A stretch of DNA of 64,000 nt from Seriola aureovittata (GCF_021018895.1 NC_079376.1:12717501-12781500), one strand, 5' to 3'; positions 24,899 to 37,391 are shown, counted from the stretch's first letter. Notes: a model not told the origin generated them from the sequence alone. Made by a program: numbers and translations.

Positions 24899-25589
24899 CT
24901 CTGAAGTCTGGTGTATGTTGTTTGATAATGGCCTTGGTGGAGTGTCCTTGTAGTTTAAAGATTATTATTATTATTTTTTTTTTTTTACATATTTAGGCAT
25001 CATTTTTACAACCGAAAAAACTCCACAACATCTGGACTAACCGCTGCTCAACTGTAGACTCCTAAATAACAGGGTGTGAAGCCACAAGGCAATATGAGAG
25101 AGCAGCTAGCTTCTCATGGACAGGACTTCACATGCTGTCTGACCACAGGCAAAAAAAAAAAAGAGAAATCAATATTTCTTTACAGGCCTGGGAGACTCTG
25201 AGGGCTTGCTTAACGCCCTAACAACAGGCTTTAGAGCGCTGTCTGTCCCGTAAACCTATCGGATCTCTGCAATCTGCAACTCTGCCCGGCGACAGGCCCT
25301 CCCAGGCCCCTGTTCTCACTTCACTGTCTGGCCCCTGTAGTCCCAGCCCTTGCAGCCCCCTGTCCCAGTCCCTGCAACCTCTCGCTCCCCAGCCTCCACA
25401 GCAGCAACAGCAGTGCTGTTAGCATTGTTAATGGCTATTGTTATGAATGAGGACCTCTGCTCCTCTTTCTTCATTGGCAGGCCCGGGGCAGGCAGATGGA
25501 TAGGCTGCTACTTCTTCTCTGCTATCAGGACAGCCCAGACGCTGGGCCCAGGACTGGCGGAACAAAGTAGGAGGAATGATGCCCCAGTG

Positions 25590-25752
25590 GGGAGAAAAGG
25601 GCGAGAGGGACCAGAAAGGCGGAGAGGAGGGAGAGGAGAAAGGGATGAGGGAGGAGAGTCAAGGGAAGAGGGCGACAGAGAGAGAAAAAAAGCAGAATAG
25701 GAGGGGGCAAGAGACAAGGGTGAAGGAGCAAGGGAGCAATAGAAGGGAGCAG
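25590..25752 (+). repeat. Polypurine tract
   Basis: Roughly nine in ten bases over about 160 bp are A or G (GGAGAGGAGGGAGAGGAG-type text), with scattered C/T. Such tracts can adopt triplex (H-DNA) forms. Both strands give spurious long frames here. Confidence 0.85.
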
Positions 25753-26796
25753 GTCTCTCCTCCCCTGAATAAATTTGGAGCTCCATTGTAATGGGTGTAA
25801 GAGAGGAGTGTGGCTGCTGTCTGTGGCAGAGGCCTATATTCTCAGCAGCCTGTGGAGAAGAAAAGAGGAGGGGTGAGGGGCACACACTGCCCCGTAACTG
25901 GCCCCCTGCCGTACCCCCTCTAACCCACCCACCCCCCTCCCTCCAGCACCCCTGCCTGGTGATGAATGGTGGTACTTGCAGAAAGTGAAGCCTGCTGGTG
26001 AGCCTTGGCTCAGGCTGGGAGGCAGGGGGAGACTGCTTGGAAGATCACGGGGACAAACTCAGCAAAAGACTGCCCTTCAGTCGCCCATATACTTCACCAA
26101 GATGGCAGCCCCCACTGTTGGCACACAACCACAGAAACAACCACAGGGTGACAGGAAAAAAAAAAAAGAAGCGAGAGCCTAAACTCATGCCCAAAGAGAG
26201 TCTCTCGCTTTCCATCATGAAGGGATTCTAAATCATAATCAAATCCACTAAGGAACATTTTGGTTTTGTGCATTCTCCAACACTGTGTGAGTGAGGAATC
26301 CTGGCAGTGAAAAGCCACAGCACTTGCAAAAAATAGCAACTGTTACCATATGACTGTATGTAGTGAATTAGTCCTCCAGTTGACACGGCATGTATAGCCT
26401 TCAAATGTTGTATCTAGCGGGACAGTGCTTCTTCACTATTGATCATGATGTCACCTCCATAAATTACTGAGCGTGGCCGGGAATGTCAGCCCAGACATTT
26501 GCTATAGCCACAAAAATGGAAAAATACTAATTGCCCACTGAAATAATGAATGTGCTATTTGCTGACTATATCACAAAAGATGCCGTTCTGTAGATATGAG
26601 ATTTCTTTTTTTTCTTCAGGCACACAAGAAAAAAAAAACATCCCATGTCAAACAACACTGTTTTCTTACAATCTCTCTAATGAGTGGTGTCTCTGTTCCT
26701 CACTGCACACTTCCTCCTCACCCTGCCTCGCTTTCTCTCTCTGTCACACACAGAATAAGAGTGGATCCTGCTCTAAAGCAGACCGAGCTGTGTTAT

Positions 26797-26805
26797 AGAG
26801 AGAGA

Positions 26806-26855
<50 letters not shown>

Positions 26856-26871
26856 CAGAGAGATGGAGAGA
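26797..26871 (+). repeat. (GA)n microsatellite
   Basis: About 75 bp of GA repeat interrupted by GACAGA units. The surrounding frames read as Arg/Glu or Ser/Leu repeats and are artefacts. Confidence 0.95.
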
Positions 26872-27434
26872 AAAGTAGGAGGAGAGATGGAGAGAGCCTG
26901 GGGGCTGGCCTCTGTCCCGGCTCCCCCAGCCTCTCTGGATCCCAGCCATCTGCCACAGCTGCTGCCTGGCTTTAACTGCCACTCTAATTGACAATGAACC
27001 CAGAGCCCTGTGATAATTGTGGCTGCTTGGTGACTTGGGCAGGTAATGCCTCCCTTTCAGGATTTATCAGGCCCCATCTGTTCCTCGTAGTGCTATATGT
27101 GGCAGAAAAGGCCCCCTACCAACCATCAGCACTCACCACTACTTCATCCCTTTCCTCCTCCTCCTTCAATACACCATCCCCTTTCTGCCCCCCCCCCCCT
27201 CTGTCACTCCATCCATCCCTTGGTGTGCCCCCAACTTCTCCCCCACCCCTCCACCTCATCCTGCTCAGTCTTCATGTGCGCTGTCATAGCCAACCAATAT
27301 CCTGCTCCCTAACGGCTCTTCCGCCTCCTCCTCCAGTTGCTGAGCAAATATTGGGCTTTTTTGTGGGGTGGGGGCTGGGTGGGGTGAGGTGCTGCTTATT
27401 AGAGAGCAGCTCCACGGCCTAAGGGCGGCCCCAC

Positions 27435-27448
27435 CCACCAGAGGGCAC
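27435..27448 (+). promoter_or_regulatory. CTCF-type core motif
   Basis: CCACCAGAGGGCAC matches the vertebrate CTCF core consensus CCASYAGRKGGCRS at all 14 positions. CTCF marks insulators and loop anchors, and motif direction matters for looping; this one points along the + strand. Occupancy is inferred, since a single motif can occur by chance. Confidence 0.4.
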
Positions 27449-29963
27449 AGCTCTGAGGCTAGGATTGTTTGTTCAATCATTAACTAAAAATAAAAAGCTC
27501 CTTGCCTAAAACTCCCCATTTTCCCGTGTTCCGTGGCGTGAGATGATTGTTTTGTGTGGTGTGTCAAGAACAAGTGTGTTGGGGGGGCTATAACCTAACA
27601 CCCTTGGCAACACCACACTACCCCTGCACTGTTGATTAGATAGTGCCCATCTTTCTCACGTGGTGGGAACAATTGAGATCTCTGCAGTGTTAGCAGGTGT
27701 TGTGTCGAACGGTGTTTGATTATTGCTATGCTCAATCTTGATCAAGTCTGCTCACCAGCCTCCCCCCTCCCCTCCCCATGTTCTGAACTGTCACGGTCAG
27801 CAACACTGCACATTTAGCATGTCAGAAATTGTAATGCTGATGAATTGACAGATGATTCTCATATCATTCTTTATGTAAATAATTGACAATTCCAATATGG
27901 GGCTTATGAATGTGCTCAGTACAAACAAAAAAGTAGAACAACTTCCACGCCTGCAAGTGTAGCACTTTTTCTTCTGTCAGTGAGCAGCTGTTCTTCAGAT
28001 GAGGATGGAAAATATTATGACAACAGGTTGTCTTCACATCCGCATCAAAAATCAACTTTCAATCCAACATAAGCTAAAAAGATATGGTCCCAGATAGAGT
28101 ATCGTCCGAAGACGCAGGCAGGAAACACACACCACAACGGGCAGCGGAGGCCGTGCCAAATGCTTTTTTCTATTGCCAGATTAATGTCAGATACTGGCAG
28201 ATAACTGGAAAATATGTCAGCTTTACTTTCCAGAAATGGACAGATCTTGGCCATGTGCTGCCTAATTGTGGGCAGTGCTTTACCATCTGTTAGGATTAGA
28301 TATAATTTTCAGACAGAGTGATCAGATATGGTACACATTTGCTATCATTATCCTAAATGGACAACATGTATTTATTTATAGCATTATTTGGTGCTATGTC
28401 ATTGTTTATAGGTTTGGTACAATATGCACCACTACAGCTCATTTGTGTGAGCCACAGTGTGTATTGTTAGCAAAACAAAACAAAACAAAAAAACACACAC
28501 ACACACACAAGAATGCTTCAGTGGTTTTTGATCAGCACAGAAATCAAGTCATAACTGTTATGGAATTATTTCCCCAATTCACAGTGGGAAACTTGAGGTT
28601 TTTTTTTTTTGTTCTTCACTAAATTGTTGTATGTTGCTTAAATTAATGATAATTGTATTTCATGGAATAACACAGATTCTAGCATCCTTCCCTGTTTGTA
28701 AACTGCGCATAGAAAACATGTTTTACAAACCATTAAGCTCACAAATTTATTCACACAAATAAAACCAGCCATCTGTAATTTAGCATTATTTCCGTGCATT
28801 AGGAACAGAACATTTAACTCAGCCATAATTTTAGGCTTTGAATTAGAGCTTGGATGAGAAGGCACTCTAAACAGGAGTGCTGTGTGGACGCAGGATATCA
28901 CACAAGAGTGGGAAAATGTCATGTGGAGAGTTTATGAATATGAAACAGGGTTACAATTGTCACACAGAATAGCATTCTGTGTAGCTGACATTCTATCATT
29001 TAACTCGGTTGGTTGTAGAGAAATTGATATTTGAATATGGATGTGATATGAAAGCAGCGTTGTAATGCTATGAGTATCCTAGAAGCTGCATATGCGAATG
29101 GAAATATCGGTTTCCACTTTTTGCCAAGATTGCGACATGAAATTGCTTCATTCTTTGACATTTACCAAACTATTTGAGACTTGGATCCGATTTACCTGTG
29201 CATCTCTTTCTAATACCTCATCAATTCCAGAGCAGATTCCAGGATTTCAAGAGCAAGGACATCTTTAGGCCTTTAAAAGCTACCTGCAAGATTCAGCAGG
29301 CATGTGTTACCGAAACAGCAAGATTTCTCTCTCTCTATCACACTTACACACTCACGGACATACACACAGACACTCAAAAATGCATCCTGCTGACAACCCA
29401 CCACTCCTAATCCCTGCTCATCATGGCTGCCTGAGCCCTCAGGGTTCCAGTCATTTGGTGTGTATCTACCACGGGATACTGATGCTGCTCTGTTGCCTGC
29501 TCAGGTGCAGGTGTGTTAGTGTGCAAATGTGTGCATGTGTACCGGTGCAAAATGTGATTGCATGATTTGAAGCACGAATTAACTGAGTAAATACCATACT
29601 AACCTTCAGGATGCTCACCTGCAACTTAATCTTAACGGTCAACAAAATGGGATTAATGCTTCTTATGGTTAATTGATTTTTAGAATCATCAGTGATTTGA
29701 ATGGTCTGAGCAACAAGAAACCCACTTCCCATCAGTGCTGTGTGGACTAAATAAACCTCTGACACTGAAGCTAGCAGACAGATACACTGGCTGGAGCCTC
29801 TATCATAGAGCAAACGCATGTATCTGTTTAAAAAGAGTTACATATGAGGTTCTAGATGTGTATATTAATTTGCCATTTAAAAGTGCACAAAGTCAGTAGC
29901 TAGTTTTTATCATGTTCTGCTGCTGTAAAGGAGCTATTTGTTTTTGCTATCGCTACATAACCA

Positions 29964-30271
29964 ACGTTAGCATTAACAGAAGTTTACTTACCAGTCTAGA
30001 AGAAACGTTGCACGTTCAATCCTTTACTAAGCAAGAGCTGATAAAGCAACCCTTTTGTATTGCTTCTTTTTCTATAACTTATTTCCTTCTACTTAAGTTA
30101 GCATGCTATCCGGCTAGCCCAAATCCGGCCAGACCGTCCCGTCATTTTCCGATACTGAGTCATTGTAGTGTCCAGTCTGCACTGAAGAAGTAGCATTGCG
30201 CAGATGCAGTATTATAACCTCTTTTCTTGTCTTGGCAAGACTGGTAAGTAAACAGATGTTAATGCTAACGT
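29964..30271. mobile_element. Short inverted-repeat element (MITE-like)
   Basis: The left arm starts ACGTTAGCATTAACAGAAGT (29964) and continues through TTTACTTACCAGTCT (to 29997). The right arm (30238-30271) reads, as its reverse complement, ACGTTAGCATTAACATCTGT and then TTACTTACCAGTCT. The arms are about 34 bp with very few mismatches and lie at the outer edges of a 308 bp unit, as in a MITE. No clear target duplication flanks it (left …CATAACCA, right CATGCGCA…), so a folded (hairpin) insertion or diverged flanks are possible. No coding capacity. Confidence 0.6.
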
Positions 30272-30983
30272 CATGCGCAGATTTTTAAAACACAGGCCAA
30301 AGCAGCTGAGGTGAGGTAGGGTTTATGTCCCTCACCACAACAGCCCTACAGTTTCACACACATATTTAATGTATTTATATGCGTTTCTTTTCAAATTTCA
30401 CAAAACACATTCTGTAAGGCAAGAGTCCGTATGTTAGCTTTGAGTAAAGGATGCTACATGTTGGATAAGCCTAATTAAACACATGAAAAAAATACTAGCT
30501 CTTAGAGCTCTCTGACTCACATTATAAGTGAGGACAAAGGCAATGACATGATCTTAATCAAAATGACAAGAACATTAAAAATGTAGCATTGCTCAACACA
30601 GGCAAAGATAAGAATCGATTTGGGCTGCTGATGATGGTTATCACCATTAATTATTGAATTAGTTCTCCATCATCATGTAAGTGCACTGCTGCATCCTTCA
30701 GGGAAGGGACAGGAACATGTTTTTCTCTGCTAATGTACAATTTGAGTTCTCCTTTACTATTCTGCATATTGCCCTGGAGCTTAATTCACACTTACAAGTT
30801 CAACATGTAAACATAACATACTCATTTTATCTTTATGTCTCAGACTCGCTGTCTGGCTGTGTTGTTTTCTCTCTTCTCATTTGTCTTTATCTCTCTGCAA
30901 AATATGCTGGTGGATTGGATGCTAGCAGCATGATAGCACACATCTCCAGCTCTCCCCTGTAATAACTACAGAGTCCTGCATGT

Positions 30984-31015
30984 TGTGAGCCTGTGATCCT
31001 GTGATCCTGTGAGCC
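30984..31015 (+). repeat. Octanucleotide tandem repeat, 4 units
   Basis: Four consecutive units of TGTGAKCC: TGTGAGCC, TGTGATCC, TGTGATCC, TGTGAGCC. Confidence 0.9.
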
Positions 31016-31366
31016 TGCGGCCCATCAGAAACACCATGTCCCTCTAGGTGCATTAATCCGACAGGCAGGGCTTTTGCGCTAAGGGCTGAGGCCTAGCTAT
31101 CTCCCGCCTTGGCCTCCCAGGATGGCCCTGCTTAGGCAGAGGAGCTCCCCACTGACCCCCAGGCTACAGGGGCTCTGAGATTAGCACCGCTCCCCATACT
31201 TTGTATCTGTCACAGGCCAGTGCTGTGGGGATGGACGGGCCTGGATTATCACAGGGGAGAGGAGAGCTATTCTACATTTCACACACAGCTAAGAGGGGAT
31301 TCAGGATTCTGGTCACTGCCTACTGGGACATGGGGTGTAGATGAGAGTTTTGTGAGACGTTGCATG

Positions 31367-31369
<3 letters not shown>

Positions 31370-31424
<55 letters not shown>
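31370..31424 (+). repeat. (TG)n microsatellite
   Basis: A pure TG run of about 55 bp, followed by AATGTGGATC. Confidence 0.97.
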
Positions 31425-31428
<4 letters not shown>

Positions 31429-32597
31429 TGGATCTATCTTTGGATGTTTGAAGTAGAATTAAAATGAAGATTAGAAAGTTAATGCCGTGGTTTGCGATGT
31501 ATGCTGCATGGACAACATGATCATAACTCACGAGGAGAGATGAAACCCAGGTGCACATGTGGCTTTTTGGTGATTAAATAACATCTTCACACAATATGAA
31601 AATGTTGGTTTTGTAAACTCTATATAATAGAGTCCATGGTCATTACGACATGCTATCTAATAACTTCGTAAGTGCTGTAAAGCAAAATGTACTTTCTGAA
31701 TTGCGTTACACCGGATTTTGTGCATTGAAATCTTGAGTGCTTGTCCTCCTGCAGTGAGACACAATGGGTGAATAATCCAGCAGCAAACATAATGCTAATC
31801 AGATACTCAATCACCCTAAACGATAAACAGCAGACACTAAATATGAAGATGACTGTATAGTTCACATGAATAGTAACCCTGCAGGTTCCAGGTGTCATTG
31901 ATAGCAGAGCATTGTGAAAGGCCATTACCATATGTTTTAGCTATTGTCATTAGCCTGCTATTTGTCGGTCAAGGGACCCTGACACAGAGAGAGGGAGAGC
32001 TCATTTATCATAAACATACAACAGTGATTCAGGCACTCACAAAGAAACCGCGCATCTCTGCATTAATATTCATTGCTTCATTGGGATTGTTCTGTTATCA
32101 ACAATAGTTTTCTCTTGCTTCTTATTTCTCTCAGTTTCACTTCAAGAACTCTTACTTGCTCACGGCTTTTCCCTGTAATTTTTCTATTAGGGGTAGTCTT
32201 TTTTTTTTTTTCTATTTAGTGTCATTCTTCTCCACTTTGTGTAATGGTGCCAAGGTTAAAAGCCTTAGTAATAGTGCTTACCTTGCATATTCCCAAATTC
32301 CCAGGCTCTCCCACCCATTTAAGCTTCAGTCGTACTCACAGTCCTTAACATTTCAAGCTATTGCATTCACACAAAGACTTAAAAGCATTTGTCTAAGTCG
32401 GTCTGAGCAACTGTCACAAATAGAAGGACAGAGAGAGAGATAGAACTACCTTTCAGGCGACTTGGCTTAGCTTCACTAAATGGCTTCTGACAGCCAGATT
32501 CATCAGTGGCTCATCTGTGCTGTTTACACTGTTTAATTGTTTGACAGTTCCTGTTTATGCTGTGTCACTTCCAATCCTTTCTGCCTCCATTAAACAG

Positions 32598-32727
32598 CGT
32601 AGCTTTCCTTCAATAAATGAGCAGCGCTTGGAATTTGCCAGTAACCGCACCGCTGGATGTGATCAAACAAAATGTGGCTGTCCAGCTTCCTGCAGGCATC
32701 ACTCTCATGTTCTGGATCAGAGACGAG
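32598..32727 (+). other. Candidate isolated exon (low confidence)
   Basis: A pyrimidine-rich acceptor context (CCAATCCTTTCTGCCTCCAT…AAACAG, ending at 32597) and a donor-like GAG|GTCAGT (after 32727) bracket 130 bp. One frame is open throughout from the first base and has a Cys-rich end (CDQTKCGCPASC). A second frame, open from 32617, reads WNLPVTAPLDVIKQNVAVQL… with more coding-like base use (third-position GC about 59%, second about 41%); its acceptor could be the AG at 32623-32624. I recognise neither protein. It may be an exon of a large gene, a non-coding RNA exon, or chance. Confidence 0.15.
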
Positions 32728-33128
32728 GTCAGTCAACTCTTAGGGCACTGTGTGTGCGGAGGGTGTGCATGTGCGCGAGTGTGGGTGCGCATGTGTGTGA
32801 GTGTGTGTGACCCATTCAGCCAGCAGGTTTTTACCAGACATCTCAAAGTGGGAGGCCTGATCGAGAATCAGTTGAACCTTTGAAGTCTGTTATAAATAAG
32901 ATGGTTAAGGGGACCTGCATGGGCAGTGATCCTGGATCGCTACTCTTAAGAAGCTTGATATATATGGGCCATTGACTTAAGATGACTTATTAGCACACAC
33001 ACGCTGCAGGTAATGGAAGCGTAGTTATACAAGCTTGCACTTTGCATGCCATGACTATTCAACCTTCAACAACTCCTATATAACTGAGAACAGTGGGCTC
33101 AGGGGAGAGAACGAGTGAGCGAGGCTGA

Positions 33129-33229
33129 GGGAGAGAGAGAGAGAGAGAGCGAGCAAAACAGACAGCCAGAGGGTGGAAAGAGAGTTGGTGGAGAGAGTCA
33201 GAGACAGAGAGGGAGATAGAGAGAGAGAG
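33129..33229 (+). repeat. GA-rich simple repeat
   Basis: (GA)n at 33129-33149 and again around 33196-33229, with purine-rich sequence between. Confidence 0.85.
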
Positions 33230-33899
33230 TACGCTCCTGCAAAGATGAAAGACAATGCAATCAATAAGATATATAAGATAACAAATAATGCCCTGGGTAT
33301 CTCATTAATCGTAACATAAGCTTATTATGCTGAGCACAGGTTTATAAAGCTGGGTCACTTTGGCTCTCTTTATTGAAAAATCAGCAAAGGTGAGAGGAGG
33401 TAAGACACTATTGAGACTAAAACTTGCGGTGGCTTCAGCAAAATGTGTGACAGAAGGTCACCCGCTCACTAACAGAGTGAGGAGCCTGTTGTTTGCTGTT
33501 GCACATGTGGGGCTGTTTTGTTTTTGTTTTTTGTTTTTTCAGAGAGCAGCCAGGGAGAGCATTTTAAGATGGCATTTTTAATTTCAGTACATGCTTCACT
33601 CCATGTTTAAATGCTAATCGCTCGCGCTTTCATTGTACATTTAAAACCATGCAAACTACCCAGAAGAATACACGTAAGCTGTGAAAACAATCTGTTGTTC
33701 CATATCAGGTCGTATGGTGGTTCTGTGAGTTGTGGTGTGTTATTGTAGACACTGTGATGACATTGGACCCTCCGTCATTCTTCCCTTCATGCGTAAGAGG
33801 AAGAAAATGATAGCTTATCCCTCGATGCCCTTGAAGGCAAGGTGTCTCTGCATAGTATATCCATCACAATCAACGCCAGATCATTTATATTAAATGCCT

Positions 33900-33901
<2 letters not shown>

Positions 33902-33930
<29 letters not shown>
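33902..33930 (+). repeat. Poly-T run
   Basis: 29 consecutive T. It could be the tail of a minus-strand retroposon, but no recognisable body adjoins it. Confidence 0.9.
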
Positions 33931-33934
<4 letters not shown>

Positions 33935-35608
33935 CTACACCCTGTAATGTGTTGCTGCGAATGGAGGGTGAATTTAAACAGAGCAATAAACAGTGATCGT
34001 CGCACACAACTTGTCCTTTTAATTTACAGCCTGGAGCTGGGCGCTGGGCTAAGGAGAGAGGAAGGTTGGGAGTCCAGATGCATAATGACCTAAACATTTC
34101 CACCTGATCTCTATTCTCTAGGTGCCATGGCTTTCTGCCATGAAGGTGCATAAAATCCATTATCAGGGACCGCGGTTTACAAAGAGTAATATTGTAATTT
34201 CCATAAATGCAATGTCTGTTGGTTTTACCATTAATCTTGATGACATTTTAGCATGATAATTTATTTATATATATGTATACACATTTTAATAGCAAATTAA
34301 TAAAATGAACTGTTATTATCATAAAATATGGCTTGTAGTTGTGACTGGGATTACATTCCCTTGGTGGCTGGGTCAACACCTAGTTTAATCCTCATTTTAA
34401 ATCGGCTAAGTGTGCTGTCAACTTGCAAACACTGTGGCCCGAAAGCACTCTGCTCATCACATGCACTGTAGCCTGTATTTCTGCCTGATCTGAACAGGAA
34501 TCAGTCCTATTTCTTTCTACTGTGCTATGGTTTATTATGTGACTATTTTTGTATATATATATATCTATATATCTTCTTTTTTTTTTCATTCGTCTCATCC
34601 AAATGTATCATAATCCTTGCAAGTGGGTATAAATAGCGCAGGACAGACTGTGTGAGCAATCATGAATCATCAAGATGACCACAGGGATAAAGTCCTAAAT
34701 TTAGAGAAACTCCTGTCGAGGTGGGGGAAAAAATCGCATGCCCGTGACGTAGCTACATTACAAAGCGTTTCATGACTTGGATTAAACACATTCCACAATT
34801 ACCAAGCACATTCTGCATGTGAGCCTGGAACGCAGCTTAGTGACTACAGGCATGACATCACCTTGTAGAGTAATGCTGATTCAAACACATTCTATTGCAA
34901 TTGTCTTTCAACACAAATCAGTAAATCTCCACAAATGTCACCCAGTGCAGTGTGCCAAATGGCTTTCCCCCTCACATTAGTCTAACTGCAGACAGAGAGA
35001 AATGTTACCTTCATCAGACACTGATCATTGAGTTCCACAACATTGCCCCAAAATGTATATGTGCATGTATATATATGAAACCTTTTTCATGAATTGGAAA
35101 TTTTCCATCGCTGAATTTTCGTATGACTAATGACGTATTGTTTTCTGACTTACAAAGACGGATACGGTGTGAGCAATGCCACCGCATAAATAGGTGAGCC
35201 AGACGTGATTCATTAATAAACTAACTCTCGCATTTTTCTTTTTTGCATGTGATGGGTTGCTGTTGGTTTTATCATGGGATTTGCTGCTTGAACTAGCAAA
35301 TAGCAAGCGCTGTTATAGCTTCAGACTGCTCTGTAATTGATTGAGACCCAGGGCCTGTCGTTGGTGGATGGCAGCAGACATGAGCTGTATGCAGGATAAA
35401 GCGAGGGCTGCTGGCTTTGACCCGAGGCCCTGGTAAATTGCGGCTCACCTATAAAAATTTCCATGGATGATTAATACAGGAATCATGTCAGCTTATTAGG
35501 GCTCAATTCAGCAGCCAGTGGAGGGGTGTGAGCTTGCATGTTAAGAGCAACCCAAAATAGGACAGCCCAGAATAGGTGGGGAAGTCTGGCTTGTATATGA
35601 CATATGCG

Positions 35609-35620
35609 TGCACACACACG

Positions 35621-35654
<34 letters not shown>

Positions 35655-35668
35655 CACAGGCACACACA
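35609..35668 (+). repeat. (CA)n microsatellite, interrupted
   Basis: About 60 bp of CA units with ACGC, AAAC and AGGC interruptions. Confidence 0.95.
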
Positions 35669-35708
35669 ACGCATGGAACCAATCTGAATCTGGTCCACCC
35701 TACCATAC

Positions 35709-35730
35709 CATTTCACTGAGCAGTGAAATG
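35709..35730. repeat. Short perfect inverted repeat
   Basis: Arms CATTTCACTG (35709-35718) and CAGTGAAATG (35721-35730) are perfect reverse complements separated by AG. Confidence 0.85.
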
Positions 35731-37252
35731 CTTGAATGAAGATGGATAGGATTTCCTGGAATGTAATCCAAAGGAGGCTGCTGGTCATTGCCGGACCCCA
35801 TCTTGGTTTCCGCGCATGCTGTCACTTACTCACTCAGCCAGCTAGTGGTCGACCTAAATGTGATGGGCTTTACGTGCCCTTGATTCCCCTTACAAAAGGA
35901 AATTACCAGGGATCCTGCATATGAGCCAGGCATTCGTGGTCATGTCTTGCAGATGTCCAAAGTCAAGGTCTCGGTCACTTTGGCCTCCTGCCTGTCCCCT
36001 TCCCCAACTCGACTGATCAATATGTCATAGAGCGCAGCCCAATCAAAGTGAAATACTCAGGACACACCTCCTAATAACATATTTGCAGCCATAAATGTAA
36101 AGATTAACGATAACAAATGACCAAGTCAGCCTTATGTATGCCCTGACACTCTCTCAATGCATGAAATTTCAGGCTAGCCGCTGCTTGTCTTCAGGTTCAT
36201 TACCTCCACATGGAGGCATGGGGGGGGAGGTTTCAATCATACCACCCCAAAATATAACCCCCATCCAGCCTCTAAGCAGACACACATACACACACACAGG
36301 CTAACACACCTCCTCCTCTCATAATGAAAACATAGGTTAGGCGCACATTAATCAATGCAGACACCAAGTTCTATGAAATCTAAATGGGGTAAACATCCCC
36401 TGAGCATTCATTACAATTTTGTGTCAGGCTACTGGAATGAAATAAAAAATAGAAGAAAAAATACATTAGTATATTGATTCTAATACTGTTTTTTATCAGC
36501 ACATAACAAATGGGTTGCATGCAACACCTTGTGATCCCCTGCATTATAAAAGATACTCATGGCTTTAGAGTTACACCCTCACAAGAAGATTTAGAAGTGA
36601 AATAGGCCATTTAGTATAAGTCTATGAATGCAAATTGTGACAAAGCGAAGATATAATGTGAATGTATAGGTTACAACCGGATCGTAAATATTGACACAGT
36701 AAAGTGTAATACGTGTTGAAATGGAGCCTTGTAAAAGCAGGGGTCGTGACCCTGATTGTAAAAGGAAAATAAGACTACAAAAGAGCAGATTCCTGCTCAT
36801 AATAAATGTTACTGCGGATCTCCTTTACGTTTCAGAATAATCACCCATTTTCAGTCATAACTGTCCAGTTCTTCAACTATTTACTTTATGTTAAAGCTTA
36901 CTATCTCAAATCTCTCACCCCCTTTAAAGATACTCTCTTCTCCTGACTGTTGCTATAGAGCAGCCATAGCATGACATGTAGATATTAGAAATGCAAGACC
37001 CGGGGGTGGTGGGGACTGACATGCAGAGGCTCAGTGCTGTTGCCCTACAACTGAAGAGCCCTTACTCAAATGAGAGGGCTGGTCTGCACGGCTTCCACAG
37101 CCCTCTGTGGGCCTCAGCAGGCCAGGAGCTGGATGAGAGCATGCTATGATGTATCCACACGCTCTGGGGGTTGTGAACATCTGGGGTCTGAAAACAATCC
37201 TGACTCATCTTGTCTTAAAGGAGAAAAAACTGTTGCCGATTTAAAAGGGTAT

Positions 37253-37274
37253 TGTGTGTGTGTGCGTGTGTGTG

Positions 37275-37334
<60 letters not shown>

Positions 37335-37354
37335 TGTGTGTGTGTGTGTGTGTG

Positions 37355-37385
<31 letters not shown>

Positions 37386-37391
37386 GTGTGT
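37253..37391 (+). repeat. Compound microsatellite (TG)n(TGCG)n(TG)n(TGTC)n
   Basis: About 139 bp of four successive blocks: (TG)n, about twelve TGCG units (37288-37335), (TG)n again, then about seven TGTC units (37356-37384) and a short TG tail. The first three blocks alternate purine and pyrimidine. All six frames across it are open as Cys/Val, Ala/Arg or His/Thr repeats, which explains several apparent frames of 60-128 codons. Confidence 0.97.

Larger units (their letters stand above)
24899..29963. other. Non-coding stretch, purine/pyrimidine tracts
   Basis: No gene is recognised. A (TTA)n-plus-T run lies at about 24964-24986, and an A-run at 25150-25161. 25590-25752 is strongly purine-rich. 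27120-27330 is pyrimidine-rich. 26930-27090 is mixed, GC-richer sequence (…CACTCTAATTGACAATGAAC…) with the look of conserved non-coding DNA. 27435-27448 is a CTCF-type motif. 28476-28508 has (CAAAA) and CA units. Frames such as 25350-25700 (116 codons), 25508-25885 minus (125), 26988-27422 (144) and 29466-29819 minus (117) mostly arise from biased composition. Confidence 0.5.
30272..37252. other. Non-coding stretch, no gene recognised
   Basis: No named gene. It contains a four-unit octanucleotide repeat (30984-31015), several microsatellites, a T-run at 33902-33930, (TA)n near 34552-34571, and a candidate exon near 32.6 kb. 31030-31210 and 35320-35530 are mixed, GC-moderate sequences with TAAT/ATTA cores that could be conserved non-coding elements. 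Other frames are at most about 101 codons and mostly cross simple repeats. Confidence 0.5.

Noticed and set aside
25350..25885. 116-codon + and 125-codon - frames
   Set aside because: Both are produced by the polypurine tract.
25947..25988. EGF-like phrase HPCLVMNGGTCRK after a pyrimidine-rich acceptor
   Set aside because: The frame stops at TGA after 13 codons, no other EGF cysteines follow, and a 38-42 bp exon could not encode the domain. Most likely chance.
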